Below, piece after piece: positions 1 to 8,501 of a stretch of DNA of 23,278 bases. How positions within the stretch are numbered: position 1 is the stretch's first letter; each line of letters begins with the position of its first letter. The DNA comes from Sphacelaria rigidula (lineage: Eukaryota; Phaeophyceae; Sphacelariales). The notes under the pieces are model-generated. The model saw only the letters and a program-made list of their open reading frames with translations, had not been told where the DNA came from and did not search any database. The translations under genes were made by a program, and so were the position numbers. Where the stretch lies: assembly GCA_964200075.2 (NCBI GenBank), contig CAXNAA020000270.1, positions 1 through 23,278 of the forward strand, read 5' to 3'.

Positions 1-292
1 TGACGTTCTCTTTCAAGAGTACAGGGAGGAGGGAACGAATCTGACGAATGATGACATGTGTCAATGGCAGGTTGTTAATTTCCGTGTTCAGCTCACGGAA
101 TATTTTGTTCCTAAGCCTACGGCGTCGAGCCTTACGTTTCACAGTCAGTCTCGTGCTTTTTTCCTGCTTCCACTTCTTCACCTTAAGTGTACGCTTGTAC
201 CCTATGTTCCTATCTCTCAGTCCTCCAACGAGTGTGGAAGAGAGCCCACGCCGATAGATACTCGTTACCTCTACCAGGGGATCTAAAAATCC
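1..292 (-). CDS. Partial basic ORF running off the left edge (unrecognised)
   Basis: On the minus strand an open frame begins after a TAA at 295-293 and runs 97 codons to the window edge without a stop. It lies in the -1 frame relative to the ORF that ends at 283 and overlaps its last codons. It contains no Met, so it has no start of its own here. If translated it would need frameshifting, splicing or a non-AUG start. The product is strongly basic: residues 33-63 are mostly Lys/Arg, including KRKARRRRLRNK at 52-63. A more hydrophobic stretch follows, NNLPLTHVIIRQIRSLLPVLL at about 73-93. This could bind nucleic acid, but that is inferred from composition only. I do not recognise a family. It may be the start of the second ORF of a mobile element. 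A chance open frame cannot be excluded, but 97 stop-free, protein-like codons next to another long ORF on the same strand make coding the better reading. Confidence 0.4.
283..292 (-). other. ORF overlap with T-run at the stop codon (possible -1 slippage)
   Basis: On the minus strand the upstream ORF ends GAT TTT TAG, and the next open frame is read one base back through the same five T residues as TTT TTA GAT. Moving the Phe codon back by one base on the T-run would bypass the stop and join the two frames. It is not the classical X XXY YYZ heptamer in the zero frame, and I saw no obvious stem-loop or pseudoknot downstream. The geometry is seen directly; its use is inference. Confidence 0.2.
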
Positions 293-963
293 TTACGGAC
301 TTTCTTCCGGGGGGCTGCGCGACCTGATTCGGTAGTACGCTTGGAAACGTTGGCCTGTTTCTCCTGTGTGACAGAAGAGTTACGTCTAGCAGTATTCCTA
401 CCCTGCAGGGGGGGTCCTTCATCTGCTGTCTGCTTGGGCTTCGGTTTACCTTTGCCTTTACTCTGCTGCTTATTGTTACTGGAAGTGGATGCGCGAACGT
501 TGTGTCCCTTTTGGAAAGGGGTTTTACCCTTGGGAGGTTTACCAGGGCGTTTTTGGTGTTGTACAACGTTCTGGGAGTTGTTTCCCGGAGTGGTCTTGTT
601 TCTGCCTCTTTTCAAGTTGCCTATGCTTTTCGATAGGGTTACTATTGAAGCATGCAGACACTCCGAGGACAACCCGCTATCCGTAGCAGCTACAGCCGCT
701 TTGGCTCGTTTGTCAGCTTTAGCGGCAGCAGTTTTCTCCGTTCGAATGTGAAAATCCTCCTCTATCAAGAGTTTGACATCTTTCAATGTTTTTTGGATTT
801 CCGCTATTTTCGGAGGGACTGCAGAGGGTGCAAACTCCGCCGGAGCGGCGGGCTGTGCAGGGGGTTGCGCAAGGGGTATGTTCTCCAACCCATCGGTGTG
901 TGGGAGGTTCAATTGAAGTGAACCTGAGTCCACACTAGAATTTGCATCTTCTTCTACGTTCAT
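283..963 (-). other. Alternative start (Met69) for the 294-codon ORF
   Basis: The ATG at 963-961 is the only Met in the unique part of this ORF. Starting here gives 226 residues with no satellite-derived sequence and keeps the Ala/Pro-rich, helical and basic parts. Which start is used cannot be decided from the sequence, and the element may be dead. Confidence 0.35.
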
Positions 964-1167
964 AGCAGCTCCGCCGCCTTCATTAGATTGCGGTGAATCT
1001 GTCGGGGGTTCGGAGGGAGATGCAGTCGAACTATCTATTCCCAGGTACTGTTGTCTCCATTGTCTATACACACTGAGGTATTTCGAGCCGAATATGCCAA
1101 CAGCTGTATCTACACGACGTTGTTCAAGTAGGTTGATAAGAAAGGAGGGTGAGCTTCTGTATTTCAT
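283..1167 (-). CDS. 294-codon ORF, low-complexity and basic C-terminus; 5' end fused to satellite
   Basis: This is the only long ORF in non-satellite DNA. Residues 1-14 (1167-1126) are antisense satellite and residue 15 onward is unique sequence. Residues 15-40 form a mixed segment containing GIFGSKYLSVYRQW. Residues 45-85 are Ser/Pro/Glu-rich and acidic, and 98-119 are Ala/Pro-rich. Residues 119-160 are probably helical (EIQKTLKDVKLLIEEDF, then an Ala/Lys run). Residues 185-294 are Gly/Pro/Ser/Asn-rich and very basic (KGKGKPKPK at 237-245, RKKVRK at 287-292). I see no CCHC zinc knuckle, reverse transcriptase, signal peptide or membrane segment. The layout resembles a Gag-like or ORF1-like nucleic-acid-binding protein, by composition only. 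The only internal Met is residue 69 (963-961), giving a 226-residue alternative. The frame is open through codons 15-68 upstream of it, so the original gene probably began further upstream and lost its 5' end where it meets the satellite. No family recognised; it could be a mobile-element remnant. Confidence 0.5.
   Translation of the reverse strand: MKYRSSPSFLINLLEQRRVDTAVGIFGSKYLSVYRQWRQQYLGIDSSTASPSEPPTDSPQSNEGGGAAMNVEEDANSSVDSGSLQLNLPHTDGLENIPLAQPPAQPAAPAEFAPSAVPPKIAEIQKTLKDVKLLIEEDFHIRTEKTAAAKADKRAKAAVAATDSGLSSECLHASIVTLSKSIGNLKRGRNKTTPGNNSQNVVQHQKRPGKPPKGKTPFQKGHNVRASTSSNNKQQSKGKGKPKPKQTADEGPPLQGRNTARRNSSVTQEKQANVSKRTTESGRAAPRKKVRKDF
1120..1135. other. Junction between unique DNA and the 63-bp satellite
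   Basis: Satellite similarity begins at AGTAGGTTGATAAG (1127 onward). The bases to the left show no relation to any monomer. There is no visible target-site duplication, inverted repeat or poly(A)/poly(T) tract at this end. If the flank is a minus-strand retroelement this would be its 5' end, so a 5' truncation is a fitting explanation. The outer end of the flank lies outside the window. Confidence 0.7.
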
Positions 1168-1756
1168 GTCTATATCCTGGCTGTGTTATAGTAGGTTGAA
1201 TAAAAAGGAGGGTTAGCTTCTCTATTCCATGTCTTCAGCCGGACTGCGTTATAGTAGGTTGATAAGGAAGGAGGGTGAGCTTCTCTATTTCATGTCTATA
1301 TCCGGGCTGTGTTTTGGTAGGTTGAATAAAAAGTCCGGTTAGATCCTCTATTCCATATTTTCATCCGGACTGCGTTACAGTAGGTTGATCAGGAAGGAGG
1401 GTGAGCTTCTTTATTTCATGTCTATATCCGGGCTGTGTTAGAGTAGGTTGAAAAAGTGGAGGGTGAGCTGCTCTATTCCATGTTAATATCCGGGCTGTGT
1501 TCTAGTAGGTTGAATAAACAGGAGGGTGAGCTTCTCTATTTCATGTCTATGTCCGGGCTGTGTTATAGTAGGTTGAATGAAAAGGAGGGTTACCTTCTCT
1601 ATTTCAGGTCAATGTCTGGACTGTGTTATAGTAGGTTCAATGCAGAGGAGGATGAGCTTCTCTATTTCATGTCTATGTCCGGGCTGTGCTATAGTAGGTT
1701 GAATAAAATGGAGGGTGAGCTGCTCTATTCCATGTCTATCTCCGGGCTGTGTTAGA
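1127..1756 (+). repeat. Array edge block, 10 monomers before the first C
   Basis: The outermost monomer (1128-1190) is an A type whose CTGTATTTCATG is otherwise typical of E. It is followed by B with a private GTCTTCAGCCGG variant (1231), A, B with AAAAAGTCCGG, F, a monomer with TTGAAAAAGTGGAGG, three TTGAAT-type monomers including N (1631), and P. Most of this block reappears at 4340-4816. Edge monomers are not visibly more decayed than interior ones, which suggests that the edge is recent or was cut. Confidence 0.8.
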
Positions 1757-2134
1757 GTAGGTCCAAGAGGAAGTACGGTTAGCTGATCTATCTCGTGTCT
1801 ATGTCCGGGCTGTGTTAGAGTAGGTGAAATAGAAAGCAGAGATAGCTACTCCATTTCATGTCTATCTTCGGGCTGTGTTATGGTAGGGTAAATATGAAGG
1901 AGGGTTAGCTTCTGTATTTCATGTTTTCATCCGGACTGCGTTATAGTAGGTTGATAAGGAAGGAAGGTGAGCGTCTCTATTTCATGTCTATATCCGGGCT
2001 GTGTTATAGTAGGTGAAATAAAAAGTACGGTTAGCTTCTCTATTACATGTCCATATCCGGACTGCGTTACTGTAGGTTGATCAGGAAGGAGGGTCAGCTT
2101 CTCTATTTCATGTCTATATCCGGGCTGTGTTATG
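1757..2134 (+). repeat. Higher-order block starting C-D-E, 6 monomers
   Basis: C (1757), D (1820, with a private ATCTTCGGGCTG variant), E (1883), A, B with AAAAAGTACGG, and F. The G monomer at 2135 completes a C-D-E-A-B-F-G 7-mer before the next C at 2198. The ATCTTCGGGCTG variant in D is shared with the D monomer just right of the assembly gap (about 5030-5092). Confidence 0.75.
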
Positions 2135-2638
2135 GTAGGTTGGAAAAAAAGAAGGGTTAGCTGCTCTATTCCATGTATATATCCGGGCTGTGTTAGCGTA
2201 GGTCCAAAAGAAAGTACGATTAGCTGCTCTATCTCGTGTCTATGTCCGGGCTGTGTTAGAGAAGGTGAAATATAAAGGAGAGGTAGCTACTCCATTTCAT
2301 GTCTATGTCCGGGCTGTGTTATCGTAAGGCAAATAAAGATGAGGGTTAGCTTCTGCATTTCATGTTTTCATCCGGACTGCGTTATAGTAGGTTGATATGG
2401 AAGGAGGGTGAGCTTCTCTATTTCATGTCTATATCCGGGCTGTGTTATAGTAGGTTGAATAAAAAGGAGAGTTAGCTTTTCTATTCCAAATTCATATCCG
2501 GGCTGTTTGATAGTAGGTTGAATAAAGAGGAGAGTTAGCTTCTCTATTCCATATTTTCATCCGGACTGCGTTATAGCAGGTTGATGAGAAAGGAGGGTCA
2601 GCTTCTCTATTTCATGTCTATATCCGGACTGTGTTAGA
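2135..2638 (+). repeat. 504-bp unit, first tandem copy (8 monomers)
   Basis: Order: G (2135), C (2198), D, E with the unusual AAGGCAAATAAAGATGAG, A, B with GAGAGTTAGC and TCCAAATTCAT, a CTGTTTGATAG type, and F. The next copy begins at 2639 and shares these private variants, so this is a young tandem duplication. Similarity runs to about 2550 and about 3054 in the two copies. Confidence 0.85.
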
Positions 2639-3144
2639 GTAGGTTGGAAAAAAAAGAAGGGTTAGCTGCTACATTCCATGTATATATCCGGGCTGTGTTA
2701 GCGTAGGTCCAAAAGAAAGTACGATTAGCTGCTCTATCTCGTATCTATGTCCGGGCTGTGTTAGCGTAGGTGAAATATAAAGGAGAGGTAGCTACTCCAT
2801 GTCATGTCTATGTCCGGGCTGTGTTATCGTAAGGCAAATAAAGATGAGGGTTAGCTTCTGTATCTCATGTTTTCATCCGGACTGCGTTATAGTAGGTTGA
2901 TAAGGAAGGAGGGTGAGCTTCTCTATTTCATGTCTATATCCGGGCTGTGTTATAGTAGGTTGAATAAAAAGGAGAGTTAGCTTTTCTATTCCAAATTCAT
3001 ATCTGGGCTGTTTGATAGTAGGTTGAATAAAGAGGAGAGTTAGCTTCTCTGTTCCATGTTTATATCCAAGCTGTTTGATAGTAGGTTGAATAAAAAGGAG
3101 GGTAAGCTTCTCTCCTTCATGTCTGTGTCCTGGCTGTGTTATAG
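2639..3144 (+). repeat. 504-bp unit, second tandem copy
   Basis: It repeats 2135-2550 nearly base for base, with one extra A in the G monomer's A-run. It retains AAGGCAAATAAAGATGAG and TCCAAATTCAT. It diverges after about 3054, where a GTTTATATCCAAGCTG monomer leads into a J-type series. Confidence 0.85.
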
Positions 3145-3331
3145 TAGGTTGAATAAAATGGAGGGTGAGCTGCTCTATTCCATGTTATATCCAATCTATT
3201 TGATAGTAGGTTGAATAAAAAGGAGGGTAAGCTTCTCTCCTTCATGTCTGTGTCCTGGCTGTGTTATAGTAGGTTAAATAAAAGGGAGGGTGAGCTGCTC
3301 TATTCCATGTCTATCTCCAGGCTGTGTTAGC
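3081..3331 (+). repeat. Two-monomer tandem duplication (125 bp) of J and P types
   Basis: GTAGGTTGAATAAAAAGGAG with CTTCTCCTTCATG and GTGTCCTGGCTG occurs at 3081 and again at 3206. Each is followed by a P-type monomer with GAGCTGCTCTATTCC. The CTCCTTCATG variant is otherwise not seen nearby, so this is a local dimer duplication. One base is missing near 3184 (CATGTTATATCC). Confidence 0.75.
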
Positions 3332-3835
3332 GTAGGTCCAAGAAAATGTACGGTTAGCCGATCTATCTCGTGTCTATGTCCGGGCTGTGTTAGAGTAGGT
3401 GAAATAGAAAGGAGAGATGGCTTCTTCATTCCATGTCTATCTCCGGGCTGTGTTATAGTAGGGTAAATAAAAAGGAGGGCTAGCTTCTGTATTTCATGTT
3501 TTCATCCGGACTGCGTTATAGTAGGTTGATAAGGAAGGAGGGTGAGCTTCTCTATTTCATGTCTATATCCGGGCTGTGTTATAGTAGTTTGAATGAAAAG
3601 TAGGGTTAGCTTCTCTATTCCATATTTTCATCCGGACTGCGTTATAATAGGTTGAATAAAGAGGAGAGTTAGCTTCTCTATTCCATGTTTATATCCAAGC
3701 TGTTTGATGGTAGGTTGAATGAAAAGGAGGGTAAGCTTCTCTTTTTCATGTCCGTGTCCTGGCTGTGTCATAGTAGGTTGAATAAAGGGGAGGGTGAGCT
3801 GCTCCATTCCATGTCTATCTCCGGGATGTGTTAGA
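3332..3835 (+). repeat. Higher-order block, 8 monomers (504 bp)
   Basis: C (3332), D with GATGGCTTCTTCATT, E, A, B with AAAAGTAGGG, a CTGCGTTATAATAGG monomer fused to an AATAAAGAGGAGAG type, J with GTCCGTGTCCTGG, and P. It ends exactly 8 x 63 bp later at the next C (3836, with GTGGGTCC). Confidence 0.75.
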
Positions 3836-4339
3836 GTGGGTCCAAAAAGATGTACGGTTAGCTGCTCTATCTCGTGTCTATGTCCGGGCTGTGTTAGAGT
3901 AGGTGAAATAGAAAGGAGAGATGGCTACTTCATTTCATGTCTATCTCCGGGCTGTGTTATCGTAGGGTAAATAAAAAGGAGGGTTAGCTTCTGTATTTCA
4001 TGTTTTCATCCGGACTGCGTTATAATAGGTTTATAAGGAAGGAGGGTGAGCTTCTCTATTTCATGTCTATATCCGGGCTGTGCTATAGTAGTTTGAATGA
4101 AAAGGAGGGCTAGCTTCTCTATTCCATATTTTCATCCGGACTGCGTTATAGTAGGTTGATCAGAAAGGAGGGTGAGCATTTTTGTTTCATGTCTATGTCT
4201 GAGCTGTGTTTTAGAAGGGCAAAAAAGATGGTTAGCTTCTGTATTTCATGTGTTCATCCGGACTGCGTTATGGTAGGTTGATCAGGAAGGAGGGTGAGCT
4301 TCTTTATCTCATGTTTATGTCCTGGCTGTGTTATAGTGG
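3836..4339 (+). repeat. Higher-order block starting C-D-E, includes first T-type monomer
   Basis: C (3836), D, E, A and B, followed by F and T with GAGCATTTTTGTTTCATG (about 4168) and a shortened S-like monomer with a run of A (about 4208-4265). This is the first appearance from the left of the T/S pair that is common at 8-11 kb. Confidence 0.7.
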
Positions 4340-4816
4340 GTTGAATAAAAAGGAGGGTTAGCTTCTCTATTCCATGTCTTCAGCCGGACTGCGTTATAGT
4401 AGGTTGATAAGGAAGGAGGGTGAGCTTCTCTATTTCATGTCTATCTCCGGGCTGTGTTTTGGTAGGTTGAATAAAAAGTCCGGTTAGACCCTCTATTCCA
4501 TGTTTTCATCCGGACTGCGTTATGGTAGGTTGATAAGGAAGGAGGGTGAGCTTCTTCATTTCATGTCGATATCCAGGCTGTGTTAGAGTAGGTTGAAAAA
4601 AGTGGAGGGTGAGCTGCTCTATTCCATGTTTATATCCGGGCTGTGTTCTAGTAGGTTGAATGAAAAGGGGGTTCAGCTTCTCTATCCCATGTTCATTTCT
4701 GGGCTGTGTTATAGTAGGTTCAATGCAGAGGAGGATGAGCTTCTCTATTTCATGTCTATGTCCGGGCTGTGCTACAGTAGGTTGAATAAAAGGGAGGGTG
4801 AGCTGCTCTATTCCAT
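4340..4816 (+). repeat. Displaced copy of the array-edge block (1195-1756)
   Basis: It matches 1195 onward at an offset of about 3145 bp (GTCTTCAGCCGG at 4376 against 1231). It shares GTTTTGGTAGG, AAAAAGTCCGG, GTGTTCTAGTAGG and the N monomer TTCAATGCAGAGGAGGATG (about 4714 against 1631). The later part is at an offset of about 3083 bp, so one monomer differs between copies. The copy runs into the N gap. Confidence 0.8.
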
Positions 4817-5037
4817 NNNNNNNNNNNNNNNNNNNNNNNNNNNNNNNNNNNNNNNNNNNNNNNNNNNNNNNNNNNNNNNNNNNNNNNNNNNNNNNNNNNN
4901 NNNNNNNNNNNNNNNNNNNNNNNNNNNNNNNNNNNNNNNNNNNNNNNNNNNNNNNNNNNNNNNNNNNNNNNNNNNNNNNNNNNNNNNNNNNNNNNNNNNN
5001 NNNNNNNNNNNNNNNNNNNNNNNNNNNNNNNNNNNNN
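4817..5037. other. Assembly gap (221 N)
   Basis: A run of N inside the array. The paralogous stretch at 1735-1827 predicts the missing content to be the rest of P (24 bp), one C monomer and the first 8 bp of D, 95 bp in all. The run is 126 bp, exactly two monomers, longer than that. Any open frame crossing it is meaningless. Confidence 0.99.
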
Positions 5038-5407
5038 TATAGAAAGGAGAGATAGCTACTCCATTTCATGTCTATCTTCGGGCTGTGTTATAGTAGGGTA
5101 AATATGAAGGAGGGTTAGCTTCTGTATTTCATGTTTTCATCCGGACTGCGTTATAGTAGGTTGATAAGGAAGGAGGGTGAGCATTTTTGTTTCATGTCTA
5201 TATCCGGGCTGTGTTATAGCGGGTTGATTAAAAAAGAGGGTAAGCTTCTCTATTCCATGTCTAAATCCGGACTGTTTGATAGTAGGTTGAATAAAAAGGA
5301 GGGTAAGCTTCTGTATTTCATGTCTGTGTCCTGGCTGTTTTATTGTAGGTTGAATATAATGAAGGGTGAGCTGCTCTATTCCATGTCTATCTCCGGGCTG
5401 CGCTTGA
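5038..5407 (+). repeat. Satellite right of the gap: D-E-T-B-J-P
   Basis: The first visible bases are inside a D monomer (start inferred about 5030) with ATCTTCGGGCTG. E follows at 5093, then a T-type without its usual S, a TCTAAATCCGGACTG monomer, J with GTGTCCTGGCTG and P, then C at 5408. Similarity to 1820 onward continues to about 5180 and then ends. Confidence 0.7.
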
Positions 5408-6177
5408 GTAGGTCCAAGAAAATGTACGGTTAGCTGATCTATCTCGTGTCTATGTCCGGGCTGTGTTAGAGTAGGTGATATAGAAAGGAGAGATGGCTAC
5501 TTCATTTCATGTCTATCTCCAGGCTGGGTTATAGTAGGGTAAGAAAAAAGAGGGTGAGCTTCTGTATTTCATGCTTTCATGCGGACTGAGTTATAGTAGG
5601 TTGGTAAGAAAGGAGGGTGAGCTTCTCTATTTCATGTCTATCTCCGGGCTGTGTTATAGTAGGTTGATCAGAAAGGAGGGTTAGCTTCTCTATTCCATGT
5701 GTTCATCCGGACTGTGTTATAGTAGGTTGATCAGAAGGGAGGGTGAGCATTTTTGTTTCATGTCTATGTCTGAGCTGTGTTTTAGTAGGGTAAAAAGGAG
5801 GGTTAGCTTCTGTATTTCATGTGTTCATCCGGACTGCGTTATAGTAGGTTGATAAGGAAGGAAGGTGAGCTTCTCTATTTCACGTCTATTTCTCTATTCC
5901 ATGTTTTCATCCGGACTGCGTTATAGTAGGTTGATCAGGAAGGAGGGTGAGCTTCTTTATTTCATGTCTATGTCCGGGCGGTGTTATAGTAGGTTGAATT
6001 ACAAGGGGGTTCAACTTCTCTTTTCCATGTTTATACCCGGGCTGTGTTATAGTAGGTTGATCAGGAAGGAGGGTGAGCTTTTCTATTTCATGTCTATGTC
6101 CGGGCTGTGTTATGGTAGGTTGGAAAAAACGAAGGGTTAGCTGCTTTATTCCATGTATATACCCGGGCTGTGTTAGC
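5408..6177 (+). repeat. Long higher-order block (770 bp) with T/S pair and an 82-bp chimeric monomer
   Basis: C-D-E at 5408, then A, F, T and S (59 bp, 5785-5843). The following unit at 5844-5925 is 82 bp: an A monomer up to TTTCACGTCTAT joined to a B monomer from TTCTCTATTCCATG. TTCTCTATT is present on both sides and probably guided the exchange. F, ACCCGGGCTG-type and G monomers then lead to the next C at 6178. Confidence 0.75.
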
Positions 6178-7497
6178 GTAGGTTCAAGAGAAAGTACTGT
6201 TAGCCGCTCTATTTCGTGTCTATGTCCGGGCTGTGTTAGAGTAGGTGAAATAAAGAGGAGAGGTAGCTACTTAATTTCATGTCTATGTCCGGGCTGTGTT
6301 ATCGTAAGGTAAATAAAGATGAGGGTTAGCTTCTGTATTTCATGTATTCATCCGGACTGCGTTGAAGTAGGTCGATAGGGAAGGAGGGCCAGCTTATTTA
6401 TTTCATGTCTTTGTCCGGGCTGTGTTTTAGAGGGTTGAATGAAAAGGGGGTTCAGCTTCTCTATTCCATGTTTATATCCGGGCTGTTTGATGGTAAGTTG
6501 AATGAAGAGGAGGGTGAGCTTCTCTATTTCATGTCTGTGTCCTGGCAGTGTTATAGTTGGTTGAAAAAAACGAAGGGTGAGCTGCTCTATTTCATGTCTA
6601 TCTCCGGGCTGTGTTAGCGTAGGTCCAAGAAAAAGTACGGGTAGCCGCTCTATCTCGTGTCTATGTCCGGGCTGTGTTAGAGTAGGTGATAAAAAAAGGA
6701 GAGGTAGCTACTCCATTTCATGTCTATGTCCGGGCTGTGTTATCGTATGGTTGATAGAAAGGAAGGTTAGCTTCTGTATTTCATGTTTTCATCCGGACTG
6801 CGTTAAAGTAGGTTGATAAGGAAGGAGGGTGAGCTTATTTATTCCGTCTATATCCGGGCTGTGTTTAAGTAGGTGAAATGAAAAGTACGGTTATCTTCTC
6901 TATTCCATGTCTATATCCGGACTGCGTTATAGTAGATTGATCAGGAAGGAGGGTGAGCTTCTTCATTTCATGTCTATGTCCGGGCTGTGTTTTGGTAGGT
7001 TAAAAAAAAAGAAGGGTTAGCTGCTGCATTCCATGTATATACCCGGGCTGTGTTAGCGTCGGTTGGATTTAAAGTACGGTTAGCTGCTCTCTCTCGTGTG
7101 TATGTCCGGGCTGTGTTAGAGTAGGTGGAATAAAGAGGAGAGGTAGCTACTCCATTTCATGTCTATGTCCGGGCTGTGTTATGGTAGGGTAAAAAAGATG
7201 AGGGTTAGCTTCTGTATTTCATGTTTTCATCCGGACTGCGTTAAAGTGGGTTGATAAGGAAGGAGGGCCACCTTATTTATTTCATGTCTATATCCGGGCT
7301 GTGTTATAGAAGGTTGAATGAAAAGGGGGTTCAGCTTCTCTATTCCATGTTCATATCCGGGCTGTTTGATGGTAAGTTGAATAAAGAGGAGGGTAAGCTT
7401 CTCTATTCCATGTCTGTGTCCTGGCAGTGTTATAGTAGGTTGAATAAAATGAAGGGTGAGCTACTCTATTTCATGTCTATCTCCGGGCTGTGTTGGA
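6178..7497 (+). repeat. Three consecutive 7-monomer higher-order repeats (441, 439, 440 bp)
   Basis: C starts fall at 6178, 6619, 7058 and 7498, the cleanest regular stretch of the array. The middle unit is C-D-E-A-B-F-G. The first and third are C-D-E-A-B-J-P, with a CTGTTTGATGG sequence before J. The two 7-mer forms therefore alternate here. The C monomer at 7058 has the odd start GTCGGTTGGATTT but keeps its AAAGTACGG segment. Confidence 0.85.
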
Positions 7498-7812
7498 GTA
7501 GGTCCAAGAAAAAGTACGGGTAGCTGCTTTATCTCATGTCTATGTCCGGGCTGTGTTAGAGTAGGTGAAAAAGAAAGGAGAGATAGCTACTCCATTTGAT
7601 GTCTATAACCGGGCTGTGTGATGGTAGGTTTGATAGAAAGAAGGGTTAGCTTCTGTATTTCATGTTTTCATCCGGACTGCGTTACAGTAGGTTGTTAAGG
7701 AAGGAGGGTGAGCTTATGTATTCCATGTGTATATCCGGGCCGTGTTAAAGTAGGTGAAATAAAAAGTACGGTTAGCTTCTCTATTTCATGTATATATCCG
7801 GGCTGTGTTAGC
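7498..7812 (+). repeat. Short 5-monomer higher-order repeat (315 bp)
   Basis: C (7498), D with ATAACCGGGCTG, E, A with TTATGTATTCCATGTGTAT, and a B/G hybrid with AAAAAGTACGG and then ATATATCCGGGCTG...TTAGC, followed directly by C at 7813. Two monomers of the 7-mer form are missing. The hybrid looks like the scar of the exchange that removed them. Confidence 0.75.
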
Positions 7813-8501
7813 GTAGGTCCAAGAGAAAGAATGATCAGCTGCTCTCTCTCGTGTCTATGTCCGGGCTGTGTTAGAGTAGGTGAAATAGAAAGGAGAGGTA
7901 GCTACTCCATTTCATGTCTATGTCCGGGCTGTGTTATCGTAAGGTAAATATAGATGAGGGTTAGCTTCTGTATTTCATGTTTTTATCCGGACTGCGTTAT
8001 AGTAAGTTGATAAGGAAGGAGGGTGAGCTTCTCTATTTCATGTTTATATCCGGGCTGTGTTATAGTAGGTTGAATGAAAAGAAGGGTTAGCTTCTCTTTT
8101 CCATTTGTTCATTCGGACTGCGTTATAGAAGGTTGATCAGGAAGGAGGGTCAGCATTTTTGTTTCATGTCTATGTCTGAGCTGTGTTTTAGTAGGGAAAA
8201 AAGGAGGGTTAGCTTCTGTATTTCATGTGTTCATCCGGAATGCGTTATAGTAGGTTGATGAGGAAGGAGAGATAGCAACTTGATTTCATGTCTATATCCG
8301 GGCTGTGTTATAGTAGGTGAAATCAAAAGTACGGTAAGTTTCTTCATTTCATGTTTTCATCCGGACTGCGTTATAGTAGGTTGATCAGGAAGGAGGGTGA
8401 GCTTCTCTATTTCATGTCTATGTCCGGGCTGTGTTATGGTAGTTTCAAAAAAAAGAAGGGTTAGCTGCTCTCTTCCATGTATAGATCCGGGCTGTGTAAG
8501 A
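7813..8501 (+). repeat. Higher-order block, 11 monomers, with T/S pair
   Basis: C-D-E at 7813, A, B, F/T with TCAGCATTTTTG, S (59 bp, 8191-8249), a monomer with GAGAGATAGCAACTTG, B with AATCAAAAGTACGG, F and G with AGATCCGGGCTGTGTAAG. From about 8045 onward the block is repeated about 1985 bp to the right. Confidence 0.8.

Noticed and set aside
48-286. Plus-strand ORFs of 69 and 76 codons
   Set aside because: Antisense to the Lys/Arg-rich minus-strand open frame; their Phe/Ser/Leu content is what its complement would give.
210-566. 118-codon minus-strand ORF
   Set aside because: It lies in the third frame inside the longer 294-codon ORF, has an arbitrary start and shows no protein-like order; probably a shadow.
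341-921. Plus-strand ORFs of 136, 65 and 89 codons
   Set aside because: Opposite strand of the 294-codon ORF; Cys/Leu/Phe-rich composition mirrors its Lys/Gly/Ala codons.
283-1167. Gag with zinc knuckle or reverse transcriptase in the flank
   Set aside because: No CCHC motif and no catalytic YxDD-like motif in either minus-strand frame. The mobile-element idea rests on layout and composition only.
1456-1755. Plus-strand ORF with a 21-residue repeat (and similar ones at 5131-5433, 14299-14637, 16436-16774, 19604-20023 and others)
   Set aside because: They are the 63-bp satellite read in frame. Starts and stops are set by chance variants, and other frames and the other strand are equally open.
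4506-5069. ORFs that cross the N run on both strands
   Set aside because: The run of N hides any stops; the frame across the gap has no meaning.
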